A stretch of 64,000 nt of DNA from Apiotrichum sp. Y4204 (taxonomy: Eukaryota > Basidiomycota > Tremellomycetes > Trichosporonales > Trichosporonaceae). Below the pieces are notes generated by a model. The model was given only the letters and a program-made list of their open reading frames with translations. It was not told the origin of the DNA and searched no databases. Location: the NCBI GenBank assembly GCA_025531455.1, contig JAMYHL010000003.1:1116001-1180000 (forward strand), in the 5' to 3' direction. Below, in pieces: positions 47,250 through 58,558 of the stretch. Made by a program: the position numbers and the translations under genes. Numbering within the stretch: position 1 is the stretch's first letter; every line of letters begins with the position of its first letter.

Positions 47250-48853
47250 CTATGCCGCGGGAAGGACCGTGCGCGACCCGCCGAGCTCCCACACGCCAAA
47301 CTCGTCTTCGGAGATATCAAGCACCTTGCGCGCCTCGGCGAGGTGCCGCGGCGGGTCGGAGAGCTGCTCGTGCGAGAGGTCCCACGTGCCCCAGTGCATC
47401 GGGAGGGCTTTGCGCGCGCGCTGAAGAGTGAGTATATATGACAGACACGAGCCACGACACCACGACGCCAGAACTCACGACATCGCGGAAGACGCGCACC
47501 GCGTCAATCGGGGCGCAGTGCACCGTCGACAGGAACCGGCGGGGCGAGTACGCGCCAATCGGGATGAACGCGAGGTCGAACCCGCCGAAACGCTCGCCAA
47601 TCTCCTTGAACGCCGGACATGTCGGCACCGCGGGGTCAATGTCGTGCGTCTCGGCCTCGACAGCAGCATACCCCGTATCTCCCGCAAACCACACCTTTGC
47701 CCCCTCTGGTGCTTGCTCTTCGACGGCCCACCCGCCCCACAGGCTGCGGCCGGTATCCCACGCCGTGCGCGCGGTCATGTGCTGCGCGGGCGTGCACGTA
47801 AACTTCAGAGTCCCCCGCCCGCCAACAGCGACAGTCACGCTCTCCCACCAGTCTGCCTCGCGGTACACTTCGGCGGGGACGGTGCCGCGCAGCACGCGCC
47901 ACGTATTCAGCGGGGCGATGAGCGCGGGCGGCGCCTTTTGCCTCGCGTAGATTGCCGCGAGCGTCGACAGGTCCAGGTGGTCGTAGTGGTTGTGCGAGAT
48001 GGCCACAATGTCAATCTCGGGCAGTCCAGAGACGTCGCCGCAGGGTACCGCTGAGAGATGAGCGTTTGTCCGCGCTCTGTGCTTCTCCGCATCTTCGCTT
48101 CTTCGCATCTTCGCCTCTACCCACGGGTAAATCGCTTCGGGGCGCCAAAGAGCTGCGTCGGCCCGCATCGCCGCGAGAACACCGGGTCAAAGAGGACAGT
48201 GAGCCCGCGCTCTGCACCGCGCGGCGCAAACTGCACGAGCACGCACGCGTGACCCAGCCATGTCGCCTTTACGCCCTCCTCTGGCGGTGTAAAGTCGGGA
48301 GTGACGGTCGTGATAAAGGCAGACGGGTCCGCGAGCTCGGGCTTGGGGATCCACAGGCCGTCCCACAAGAACTGGGGTCAGATGGGAGCAGGCGCAGACG
48401 TACTTTTGAGATTACCGAGAGGGGCTGGGGGTCAGCGTCAATTGCACGACGTCTGACATTTGGGGACTGCCGAGTCCATCGCTTTCTACTCACAGGATGG
48501 TTGCGCGCGCTCGGCCACGGATTGGTAAACTGCGTGCCCTCGTCATTGACCCAGTGCGCGCCCTTCGTGCGCGCACCCGCTTCCGAGAACGAGATGTGCG
48601 CCGTCGAGGTTGTCGGAGACTGCATCGTCGGTGAAATAATGGAAGACTGTACAGATGCCAGTGGGGATGTAGGACGGGGAGTAACGGTGGCGCGGGGCTG
48701 GGGTCGCGGGCTCGGGCTCGTACGTGGGATGTGTCGCAGGACGGGAGTCACTACTGTCTCGCCTTTCTCCACGGCAGCAGCGGCGGTACGGTGCGCAGGC
48801 GACGTGTGCAGGCTTCGAGATAGGCAGAGCACCCTCCCCCGCGAAAGAAGCAT
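47250..48853 (-). CDS. NAPE-PLD-like metallo-beta-lactamase-fold hydrolase, mitochondrial (Fmp30-like)
   Basis: ATG at 48853 opens a mitochondrial-type leader ([20 protein letters not shown]). Conserved blocks are [12 protein letters not shown], a 21-nt exon PLSVISK (48404-48424), [70 protein letters not shown] (HxHxDH metal site), [39 protein letters not shown] and [19 protein letters not shown]. These match N-acyl-phosphatidylethanolamine phospholipase D (yeast Fmp30), which releases N-acylethanolamines. The remaining splice sites follow local rules (GTGAGT at 47470; CTTCAG before [10 protein letters not shown]). The stop is at 47250-47252 after RTVLPAA. All zinc ligands appear intact. Confidence 0.93.
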
Positions 48854-50962
48854 GGTGTGGACGCGAGAATACCTCGGGTGCGGGTGGGTGCCGCGGTATA
48901 TGTTTGCGTGAGGGTGGTGCTCGCCGCTGCTCGCCGTCGGGCTCGGTTTCCAGGCCGGTGGGTCCCAACTTTTCGTGTGCTGTCGGGAAGGCCGATGCCC
49001 GAGATTAGAGACTGAGTGATGGAGCTCGCACGTGTGTGACACGCGGACTTTTGAACTGATTGCTCCACTAAACGTGTCATGCATTGTCATGTCTGTCCGG
49101 CTTCAGCTCCAAGGATGTCGGAGGTCTGCGAGTCTGCGAGTCTGCAAGTCTGCAAGTCTGCAAGTCAGACTGACAAGAGGATCGAGGATCGAGAAGGGAG
49201 GAGGCGTCACCGTCGCATCACGTTTGCGGTGCTAGCGATCAGTGGTTCAGTGGATCTGCGGATCTGCGGCTTCTGGCAGCAACGCCAGAAGCAAGCGGTG
49301 ATCCAGGCAAAATGACAAGTCCAGGGACAGAAGAAGCGTGCATCCCATACGGAACACGCGTGTCTTTTGTCGTCTCCATCACGATCTCATGACCACTACC
49401 AATGCATCGATAGTGTGAAAGCCTCTGTATGCATCAATGGCCCTGCCATGTGAGACAGCACAGAAACAGAATTGTACCGAACGCTCCGACGCTCCGAAAC
49501 ATCGTGTCCAATATGCGTATATATCGCCTATGGATCCCGCCAAGAGCTTCAGGAGCGAGGGGCGGCTACGGCACCGGCTCGTTTCATCCCTGGGCCAAGT
49601 TACGACATGTGCAGGAGCCGCGAGCGTCGAGGGGAGGGAGGGAGGAAATACAGGAGGAGGCACAGGAGGAGGCTGTACAGCGCGCAGAGCAGAGTCCAGA
49701 CTCGGGATGCCGATTCCAGTCGCAGGAATCGCAGGGATTACAGGGGAGATCGTCCATGGGCCATGGGCCGTTCTGTCCGCGACGAGAATTGTGAGATCTC
49801 ATTTCGAGCTCCGTGTCCCCCATAATTTCAGTGTGCAGAGCTGTCGGAAAGAATGGGGCGAATCACAGGATTACAAACTCGTACAACTGTCAGCTGTACT
49901 GTACTGAACTCGCCTCGCCATCGATAGGGGACACGAGCATGCCATCCATCGCGCCTGCACTGTCGTCATCGGCAACACCCTCGGTCTGTCAAAGAATCAT
50001 ACATAAGCTTATATGCGGCGAAGTCCCGGCACCCAATCCGCCTTCTGTGGCGCCTATTGTCAGACACAATGGACGTGCGTTGAGATCAAAAACAGCGATG
50101 TTAGATGCAAATGCCCCAAGCTCCAGCCGTGCTCTTCCACCCCAGAAGGCTGGCCCGCAGCCGGGAGGTACCTCTCGGGACGCACCGCAGGCACAACTCT
50201 AAAACGTAACCTGTGGCCTGTAACCTCTCCGTCTGGTGTTTTGTCCCGCGGCAGGGCGGCAGCGGAACGACCGAGGAGGGACGGGTGCAAACCTGCTTTT
50301 ATTGTTGTTGTTGAGGGGGGGGGGGAACCGAGGACAATGATACAATGGCCCACGGCACGACAGAGGATCCGACGGGCGCCGGCAGGCGTCAGCTGGCCAT
50401 GTCGTAAACGTGCAGGATCCAGACGGGGTTGAACAACGTAACTCACTGCTGGAAAGGCTAGCCAAGCCAAAGCAACAGGCCCATCCCTCATATCCCTCGG
50501 GCTGTTGCCGCCATGCCGCTGGTCGCTTGCTGCTGCCGCACACCGCCGCCGCCAGCCGCCGTACTTGCTGCAGCTGTCCTCCGCTCCGCGACCGCCTCTT
50601 GCGTAACACTGCGTGGTCTCAGAACAACACGGAACACGGAGCAGGGAGCAGGGAGCACGGCGCGCAAAAGCGCAGCGCAGCATGATCACACAAAGCACAA
50701 CAAGATGCTCGTGGACGCTGCCAAGGGTCGCCAGATCTCCGTCTCCATCTCCATCGTTCTGAGAAATCCTGGATTGACCTGTCAATCGCCAACGTCGACA
50801 TTCCACCTTCCCATCTTGCGATCTACGCGTCTGTGATCTGTGCTCCACAACAACAACTGCGCCCACGCCACCACTCTTGTCTCCACCGCTCTCGTTGCCA
50901 CCGCGCCCGTCGCCACAACTACAACTTCAGCCTAACACACCTAACCTTCCGCTTCTGGCGCA
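48854..50962. other. Long intergenic region (divergent)
   Basis: About 2.1 kb upstream of both the NAPE-PLD-like gene (-) and the CaaX protein gene (+). It contains an 8-bp tandem repeat (49124-49166) and a G-run at about 50319. Frames at 49437-49907 and 50013-50432 contain cysteines but have no recognised motifs or splice support. The final 150 bp are CT/AC-rich leader. Confidence 0.45.
49124..49166. repeat. 8-bp tandem repeat (GTCTGCGA/GTCTGCAA)
   Basis: About five head-to-tail copies of an 8-bp unit with a G/A variant at one position, in non-coding sequence. Confidence 0.9.
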
Positions 50963-52729
50963 ATGAGCGCCGCACCTCCCCGGGCGCGCTCGCACTCGTA
51001 CTCGCGCGCCCCGACCACCGTCAGCGTCCACCCGTCGCAGCCCAAGCGCAGCCTCGACATTGGCTGCACCGGCTGGGCATCGGTACCAGGTTCTCGCGGG
51101 GCACACTCGCGCGCACACTCGTTTTCCCGCTCCTCCCACTCGGCCTACTCCACCGCCGCATCGACGTGGTCCGGCTCGACATCCACCACGTCCACCTCTA
51201 TCGCCACCTCGGCTTCCGGCTCGGCGGGGTCCACCTCGTCCGCCACCGGATCCAGCGGATCTACCGCCACCTCCGCCTCGACCACCAACTCGACCTCCCA
51301 CTCGGCCTCCGCCTCCGCCTCTGGCTCCGGATCCAACCCCTCCGCCACATCGACAGGTCCGAGCCACAAGTACACCCCGCAGTCCAGCCAGTCGAGTATG
51401 CCGCCAATAGCGTATGTGCGGCACCCGACGCACTCGCGGCGCTTCCGCCGCCCGCTCCCGATGCCAACGACGACCGCCCCGCTTCCGCCGCAGATGCTTC
51501 CGGCAGACGAGCGCGAGCGGCGGGACAGGGAGCGGCGGCGGGCCCGCAAGCTTGCGCGCGCGGCGCTAGCCCAGGCGCAGGCGGAGCGCAAGGCGGAAGC
51601 GGAGGCGCTCGCACAGGACGAGGAGCGCGCTGCGGACAGGGAGGAGGCGCGCATAGTCCTCGAAGAACGAGAGCGCGAGAGGGAGGTAGCTGCGAGGCCG
51701 GACGAAAATGGAACCACCACCGCAAGTAAGCCCAAGCCCAAGAAACTCCCGCCGCGGAGGGATAGTCGGGCGTTCGAGACGCCCGCGACGAGCAGTCCGC
51801 CCGCCGACGCGTGGCTGCCCCCTTTACCGAGCGGGTATCCCGACTGGGCGGCCGTCTTTGCAGCGACAACAGGCGACAGCTTTGACACGGAGGCTGGCCC
51901 CGTCGAGACAGGGATGACACGGCGGTCGATGAGTGCTGATCTGCGGGATGCGCGGCGCTCGCACCGCGCCACGCTCGCCGGGCGGAAGAGCATGAGCGAC
52001 GCGCGCCGGCCGGAACCCGAGGGATCCGTCAACATGCGCCGAAGCCGGACGAGCACGGGCACGCGGCCGCCATCGACCCCGACAAGCCCCGGATTCCCGA
52101 CATGGCACGACATCTCCACCGCGGGGGCACTCACTGGCGGGCCGCTGCCTCAGCCAGGAGGCAACAATGCCCTGCCCCCCGTACCGCGCATCGACCCCAA
52201 CCGCGCGCTGCCCCGCGGACAGGACTATCTCATCTCTCCGCCGTGCGCCCCCGAATTTGCCGGTCTCGAGCGCAGCCTCACTGCCCGCACAGACCAGACG
52301 GTCCGCAGCGTCCGGAGTAACCTCGAGGGCGGGCGGCAGGGCATCAAGCACGCGAGCTCGGCGTCCCTCCCCTCCCTGCCGTCTCTTGCGCAGCCGGTCC
52401 CTGTGGCCCCGGCGCCGCCGCTCGACGACCACATATTCATGTTCGCCAACATTGCCCAGCTTCAGGCGCTCATCGCCGCAGACGACGAGCTCGTCGAAGA
52501 TTACCCCAACTGGCGCGTGTACCGGCGCGAAATGCTGTATGCCGAGGCGACGCCCGAGTTTGCGGGCCTGCTCAACAAGCACGTCCTCCAGCGCGGCGTG
52601 AGTCTCGCCGAGCTCGACGACATCATGGGGTGTCCCGGCGTCGACGGCACGCCAGGCGGACACCAGCGAATGCCGCGGAAACGCGAGAAGAAGAGTGACA
52701 AGAAGAACGTAGGATGTGTCGTGATGTGA
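50963..52729 (+). CDS. Hypothetical Ser-rich protein ending in a CaaX box
   Basis: A single-exon gene of 588 residues from ATG at 50963 (MSAAPPRARSHSYSRAPTTV). The N-terminal 150 residues are Ser/Thr/Ala-rich; a long charged helix follows (ADERERRDRERRRARKLARA through EERERERE). Later come Pro/Ser-rich sequence and an ordered-looking C-terminal segment: HIFMFANIAQLQALIAADDE, WRVYRREMLYAEA, PEFAGLLNKHVLQRGVSLAE. The last residues are KREKKSDKKNVGCVVM: a polybasic stretch followed by CVVM, a consensus farnesylation CaaX motif. This suggests a lipid-anchored plasma membrane or endomembrane protein. I do not recognise the family; no GTPase motifs are present, so it is not a Ras-like protein. Confidence 0.8.
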   Translation: MSAAPPRARSHSYSRAPTTVSVHPSQPKRSLDIGCTGWASVPGSRGAHSRAHSFSRSSHSAYSTAASTWSGSTSTTSTSIATSASGSAGSTSSATGSSGSTATSASTTNSTSHSASASASGSGSNPSATSTGPSHKYTPQSSQSSMPPIAYVRHPTHSRRFRRPLPMPTTTAPLPPQMLPADERERRDRERRRARKLARAALAQAQAERKAEAEALAQDEERAADREEARIVLEEREREREVAARPDENGTTTASKPKPKKLPPRRDSRAFETPATSSPPADAWLPPLPSGYPDWAAVFAATTGDSFDTEAGPVETGMTRRSMSADLRDARRSHRATLAGRKSMSDARRPEPEGSVNMRRSRTSTGTRPPSTPTSPGFPTWHDISTAGALTGGPLPQPGGNNALPPVPRIDPNRALPRGQDYLISPPCAPEFAGLERSLTARTDQTVRSVRSNLEGGRQGIKHASSASLPSLPSLAQPVPVAPAPPLDDHIFMFANIAQLQALIAADDELVEDYPNWRVYRREMLYAEATPEFAGLLNKHVLQRGVSLAELDDIMGCPGVDGTPGGHQRMPRKREKKSDKKNVGCVVM

Positions 52730-53054
52730 AGTAGTGGGAAGAAGCATGTGTCAAGTCGAAGAAGCCGTCGAACAGGAGTTACCTTCAGCGGCGCAAGAGT
52801 CGCCGTTGCGACAACGCCACACCATCTGCACTCGCCTAACACACATACATACACACAAGACGCGGCGAGCGCGCCGGCTTTCGACTATCTACGTTTCCTA
52901 TCTGACAAGATCTGGGCCACACCGCGGGCGGGGAGTGGGGCAGTGTTTTGGTTTGGTTGAGGATTGTTGGTTGCTGATTGTTGGTTGGGTGTTTGGCGAT
53001 TTTGTGGGATGATGCTGATGATCTTATTTTGTTGTTGCATTGTTGTCGCCTTTC
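52730..53054. other. Convergent intergenic region
   Basis: About 325 bp between the CaaX protein (+) and the oxygenase (-). The part 52950-53045 is T/G-rich and is probably the oxygenase 3' UTR. Confidence 0.5.
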
Positions 53055-54693
53055 CTAGTCGGTCGTCGGGGCCGGCTTGAACTGCCCGAAACCCTTGGCC
53101 TCGTACAGCAGATCCGTACGGATGACGAGCTTGCCGCCATCCGCGCCGACGGCTGAACCCTCGTGCAGAAGCGAACCCTGCGTGTCGCCGTGCGCTGCTG
53201 TTAGTCCTGACGGAGAAGGGATGTGGAGACTTGATGGCTCTAAGTGCTGGAACCATTGAACCATTACTCACGGAAACACAGGACGGAACCCTGGATGGGA
53301 CGGACGCTCGTGGCGTCCATGACGCCAATCTCCTTGCTAGGGAGGAAGAACGTTGTGCAGCCGGTATCCTTTGGAATGTCGCTGTTGAGGTAGACGAGAA
53401 GCGTGTAGCGCGACCACAGCGGGTCGTCGACGGGCTGCGAGTCGTGCAGGTACTCGCCGGTCTCGGGGTGCAGGCCGGCCGCGGGCCACGCGCCGTCGAT
53501 ATGGGGCTGGAGTTAGCACCGCACTCGAGTCCCCCAGCTACCACAGTACTCACGCGGTACAGCTGATTCTCATTGTACTGGTACACCCTGAAGCGCGCGT
53601 TGATGCCACGGACAGTGCCGCCGCCTACGCCATCAAACACCGGCGCGGAGGGGGGCACGAACGGCTTGATCTGGCTGTAAAAGTGTCCGAGAAACTCGGA
53701 ATCCGCCAGCCACACAAAGTTGCGCGCGAGGATCGACGTCTTGAGCAGCGCGCTCCCCTCGGCCGCTTGGTCCTTTTCGAAGCCGCTCGCCTCGGCAGCC
53801 TGAATAATTTGGAAGCACTCGTCGGGCGTGAACACGTCCAGCACGACAAACGCGCCCGGAACACCAGGAACGGGCACCTTTGACGGCGCGCGGCGCTCGC
53901 TCGCCGGCGTGAGCCGGATCGCACCAGGAGAAGAACCCCACACCGTCGAGTCGTACATGTTTGGCGGCCGGCGGTCCGCCGCCTTGACAAAGTTGACGAC
54001 GCGGAAGCCAGGATACGGCGCGGGCGGGGGTGGCGTCCCAGGCGCGCCGTACAGCGTCTTGGCGCACATGCGCTCCCAGATGGGGATCTCGCTGCCGTCC
54101 GTAATCGGCGGGCGGGCCTCCCACACGCGGGTATACTGAACATGCTTGCGGGTAGCCGGCGGCCCCGGGAGACCATTGGCTCCCTCCCCAGCCTCCATGT
54201 TTGCGATGCGCAGAATCATGTCAAGGCAGCGGAGGGCCTCGGGGTCACCGGGGCTCCCGTCCGGCGCGGAGGTGGCATCGCACTCGCGTACCCAGCGCTG
54301 GAGGGCGCCGAGCTTGGGCCGCATGCCGCGCGCATACATTTCAAACAGGGCGACGAGCGCGTCTGTAAACCGATAGTCTTTGAGGGCGGCAGTGACTTTG
54401 GAAGTGAGCGACGCGCCGAGCGTCGCGCCCTCGGCGAGCACGCGGTGCAGGTCGTACACCCCGCGCTTGAGGTCCTTCATCTCTTTTCCAGCGAGCAGGG
54501 CCGGGTTCTCCGCGAGTGTGCGCAGCGCAAAGACGGCGGTCTCGAGCTCCTCGGGGAGAAGCAGCGAGTCCGAGCTGGTGGATTCCGGAGGCGTCGGGAG
54601 AGACTCGGTCGGCTTGGCTGCCTTCACTGCCTTTTGCGGACCGGGAGCCGCCGCGCGCTTCCGCTTCTTTGCTTGTTCGGCGCGCTTGCCCAT
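53055..54693 (-). CDS. 2-oxoglutarate/Fe(II)-dependent oxygenase (prolyl 4-hydroxylase-like)
   Basis: ATG at 54693 opens a basic, NLS-like start MGKRAEQAKKRKRAAAPGPQ. The N-terminal half is helical (LEELETAVFALRTLAENPAL-type segments). The catalytic part starts FVVLDVFTPDECFQIIQAAE, then NARFRVYQYNENQLYR. After an intron (GTGAGT near 53552) come HIDGAWPAAGLHPETGEYLH and RYTLLVYLNSDIPKDTGCTT. The last exon gives PHGDTQGSLLHEGSAVGADG and GKLVIRTDLLYEAKGF. Fe(II) ligands His and Asp (HID) and the distal His (LLHEG), and the 2OG-binding Arg (VIRTD), are all present. This is a P4Hc-type domain, but the substrate is unknown. The predicted nuclear signal argues against an ER collagen-type hydroxylase. 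Confidence 0.85.
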
Positions 54694-55462
54694 CGTGGTT
54701 TTTGTGGTGTCGAGTGGTGGATGTTGAGGATTGAAGATTATTTTTGTGTGGGTCCGGGAGAACCGATCGGGTGGCGCGGGAGTGGATCGGAGATGGGGAG
54801 AAGTTGCTCCACGTGAGTGTGGCATGGGGTGCATGCGGCACGTTGCCCAAGTGGCACGTACACGCACGTTCAAACATTCTGAGACAGATCGATCGCTTCC
54901 TACTCAAGACTGTTGCAATCGAGAGCCAGTTCGTCAAGGACTCTGCACTCGAAGGCCTCGCCTGCCCTGTGACCGATACTGAACTGTTCGAATTGGGTGT
55001 CACACGGTGTCGACGAGTCTCACTGTCTGCGGTCCACGGTACCTCGTCGGCAAACCACCATCCTCACACACACACCTCATCTCTTCTTTGCGGTGCATAA
55101 TCTATGTGCATCCATATACAGCCTATATGAGGGGTGTGAGTGGGTGATGTGATGCTATGATGTGATAACAAGCGCGGGTGACGTGAGACAGGCGGGTATG
55201 AGGCAGGCATTTAGATACGGGTAGGACGGTAGGGTTGAGCGGCTACTCATCGACATCGACATGGCGGTTTTGGGGAGGTCCCGCGACGGTAACGGGCGAG
55301 GGACGACAAGGCTCCCGAGGCGAACAGAGATAAGATATGGTTTAGCGGGCGGGAGCGCGGCTGTGTAGTGCCACTAGGGTCCAGGGATGGCGACATCAGT
55401 GAATTGCACTGTCGTTGCCTTCAACCGGCCGCATTTCGAAACGTTTTGAAAACAAAGACCCT
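54694..55462. other. Intergenic region
   Basis: About 770 bp between the oxygenase start and the mitoferrin stop (both minus strand). No gene is supported. Confidence 0.5.
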
Positions 55463-56859
55463 CTATGCAATCGAGCCGGTCTCCGGGAGTGCGCCGCCTT
55501 GGCGGATGAGGACCTCTGTGAAGGTTAGCATCAATCCGTGCTGCAGCAACCCAGTGGTACTCACTGAAGAACTCATAGGACAGCCAGGAGATGGCGGTCG
55601 AGGGCGCGACGGTGAGCACACGGGGAAGCATGCCGCGCTTCAGGCCGCGGATGCCGTCACGCTCGACAATGATGCGGAGCGCCTCACCCATGCCGCGCGC
55701 ATTGCGTATCCTCGGGTCTGACGACGTGCCACGGGTCTGGAGAAGCGTCTTGGCAACGTCCAGCGGCGTGGTGACGGCCGCTGCCAGACCACCGGCAATA
55801 CCACCGGCCGCGACGTGGGTGAGCGGAGAGTAGGCGCCGCTCGGGTTGAAGAACGACTTGAGCGACTCGTACGCCGAGAACTGCACAGCAGTGAACGGCA
55901 CGCTCATCGTGAGCGTCGTGGGGTAGGACACGTAGAACGCGGCGAGACCTTCGTTGGTGTAGACTTTGCGCGCGCATTCCCACACAGTGCGGTACGGCGA
56001 GCCCTGGATCTGCATACGCTGTTTGATGACGTCGAATGGGTTCATGAGCGCGTCGGACGTGATGGTTGCGGAAGCACCAGCCAGAGCGGTGCCGCCGACA
56101 CCCTTCCATCCCTCGTCGTGACCGCCGGCAATCTCACGCGCAAACTCGTACATGCCGAAGTGGGCAGCATGTGCCGGACCAGCGCCGAGAATGACCGACG
56201 CGACACCGCGCCACAACGACCGAACGCCCTCGCCGAGACGCACACTGCGGAGGTGGTCCGCGAACGTCGTGAGCGGCGCGCGGGCGGCCGCCGCCGCAGC
56301 AGACGAGACATCTCCGGCGGCGGTCTGGACAGCCATCGGGGAAAGCACTTGCATGCGGGTCTGATGTTAGCCGGGATGGGGGCCGAGAAGTGAAAAAAGT
56401 GACAGAAGAACAGGGCCAAAGCGGCTCGAGCGAAAGTGACAGCCACGAGGACGACACGTACCTTGATGGAGTCCACCGGGAAGATGGCGGCGTGCTCGGA
56501 GATGCCAGCCTGTGGTGTCAGCAGGAGCAGATAGTGAGTTGAGCGGCGCTGCACGACATCCCGAGGCGGGAATGCCACCGCAAGCGCCCGCCGATCTGGG
56601 TAATCCAGTGGCTGAATCCGGCCAACATGTTGGTAGGCATTCCCGTCGGGCCACTCACCATTGCGCCGGCGGCCATGTTCACGCCCCAGCCATATCCGAC
56701 GGGCAGAGACTCGTAGTCGTGCTCCTCGTCCTCAATGTCAATCGGCGTGTGGGCTTGCTCAAGATGAGCACCGTGGGGGTGAACGTGAACACGGGGCCTG
56801 TCAGACATTGTGACAGCGATCGGAAACGGGGTAATGGGTGGGCTGGAAATGTTAGACAT
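55463..56859 (-). CDS. Mitoferrin, mitochondrial iron carrier (Mrs3/Mrs4-like)
   Basis: Two in-frame starts are possible: ATG at 56859 (MSNISSPPITPF) and ATG at 56808 (MSDRPRVHVHPHGAH). The first region also looks like a branch site and acceptor (CTAACATTTCCAG), so the second may be the true start. Exons join AGAM|AGISEHAAIFPVDSIK|TRMQVLSPMAVQT and YEFF|KVLIRQGGALPETG. Three carrier repeats show PVDSIKTRMQ, PFDVIKQRMQIQG and PLDVAKTLLQTRG. Mitoferrin-type features include GAGPAHAAHFGMYE and MSVPFTAVQFSAYE. It transports ferrous iron into the mitochondrial matrix for haem and Fe-S synthesis. Length about 355 residues, slightly long because of the N-terminal extension. Confidence 0.9.
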
Positions 56860-58450
56860 GTCAGTTGGCAAGAGGTTGACAATGGGGGCAGAAGAGTAAA
56901 GATGGCTAGAGTAAGGAGCGTGGGGTAAAGAAAAAAGTGCAGCACAGGAAAAGAAGTGTGGGGTGCACGGGTGATGTTGAAAGAGGTGATGGTGCCAAGA
57001 TAAATAGCGCCGACAAAAACCAGCATGACTGATAGCAGCGATAGCACCGAGAAACCCGTGCAACAGCAGTACTGCGTCTCTGCAGATTTACTGCGCCCCC
57101 GCGACCCATTACCTCGGGCTGATAGGGATCATCGCCGAGCCATCGTCACCACTCGAGAGGATGGAGACAACAACGCCCGTAGCAGACGCCACACATCACA
57201 TGAGGTAACGCCCAGTCCTGTGTTGGAAAGGAGGGGGTAGGGGGATCATGGGGCCGCTCGCGTTCGGATCCTGGCATCTGGGCTTCTGAACATCTGGGGT
57301 TGCTAGGGGACTGGGGGCTTTGCCTGTAGGTGTGGGTTTCTTTCGCATTGTCGTCGGCCGATGGATGGTGACTCACTCCGAGGCGGGCGGAATGAACTTT
57401 TTTCTTGCTTGTTCTCTTCCCCTTTTGTTGGTTAATGTTCGCCAGCCGGTGTGTTGAGCGGAGGGCGGAGGGCTGAGCGTGCTGCTGCGTCGGGATCGGA
57501 GATGGTGAGAGCGTAAGAAGAGGTGAGCTCGACGACGCTTTTAGTGATGAGGAGAGGGAAGGCAGAAAGTCTGGTACTAGTACAGTAGTAGTGGTGGGTG
57601 TCTCTCCTTTCCGCTCTCTGCCCAATGGTTGCAACGAGCGAGCCAACCGAAAAGTGAATGACCCATTCCCATTTCCCGCATGGCCGCATGGCTCTAGGCT
57701 CTAGCCCATCTCCTCTCCGTTCCTTTGGCTGGGCAAACGGAAGTATAATTTGGCTATTTTCCATTTCATGATGATGACTTTTTTTTTCTCCCTCCGGTAC
57801 GAGTGGAGGCCGGAGACTGAAGCAAAACAGGGAGGGCTAGGGAGGGTGACTAGACTCGTGTCGGCTAATCTTCGCCCGAACACGGGAGAGGGGAAAAGGG
57901 ATAAACGGGCTATTAAGACGATTAGCTCGGTTGATGGTAATTCATTAGAAACTGAACATCAGGAAAGTGCTCGGCATGCTTTGGCAATATGGATGTTTGT
58001 AATGCCCTACCCTACCCGTCTCCATTGCAATCACCGTGATCGACAATCTGATAAGGGCAGGAAAGCCTCTTCACCCCCCCCGGCCGAGTTATCCCGACCA
58101 TAAACAACATTCAACAAGAGCAACAGCATGGTATCTTTTGCCCCTTGTGCCCTTGCCCATCATCCTTCTCCTTCTCCCTTCATCCCTATCATTATTCCCT
58201 GTGATCCTTGTGTATGCGCACTTTTTGCGCCGCCACTCGCATCGCTGCACAATATCATATCAGATTACAAACGCCCCCCGAGCGGGGGATCGCGGGTGAC
58301 GAGTGTAGGCACGTGTGGCGGCGTCTGGGAGCTCATCCCTCTTGCCCCCAATTCCGATACGGACCTACCACAGACGAAAAGGCCAAAAGCAACAGGCCGG
58401 GCAGCACACATGTCTCCGTGCTTAATGCTTCATGTCTCGTCATGTGTTCA

Positions 58451-58558
58451 CTAGTGCTTCGGTGGCCGGGATGTGTAAGCAGCACTGTCCGCCGCGACGC
58501 CGACGATAACGCCGAGGATGAGAGTGAAAGCGAGAGCGACGGCGAAATGAGCGCACAT
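58451..58558 (-). CDS. Possible 35-residue membrane micropeptide
   Basis: ATG at 58558 to TAG at 58451-58453 encodes MCAHFAVALAFTLILGVIVG followed by VAADSAAYTSRPPKH. It has a single continuous hydrophobic segment of about 17 residues and a short polar/basic tail, and almost every codon ends in C, G or T as in the neighbouring real genes. A TATATA element lies about 160 bp upstream on the same strand. It could equally be the end of a larger spliced gene or a chance frame. No homology is recognised. Confidence 0.25.
   Translation of the reverse strand: MCAHFAVALAFTLILGVIVGVAADSAAYTSRPPKH

Noticed and set aside
50013..50432. Cys-rich frame (FCGAYCQTQWTCVEI) that recalls a small secreted cysteine-rich protein
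   Set aside because: No signal peptide, cysteine spacing does not match hevein or other chitin-binding patterns, and a competing frame covers the same bases.
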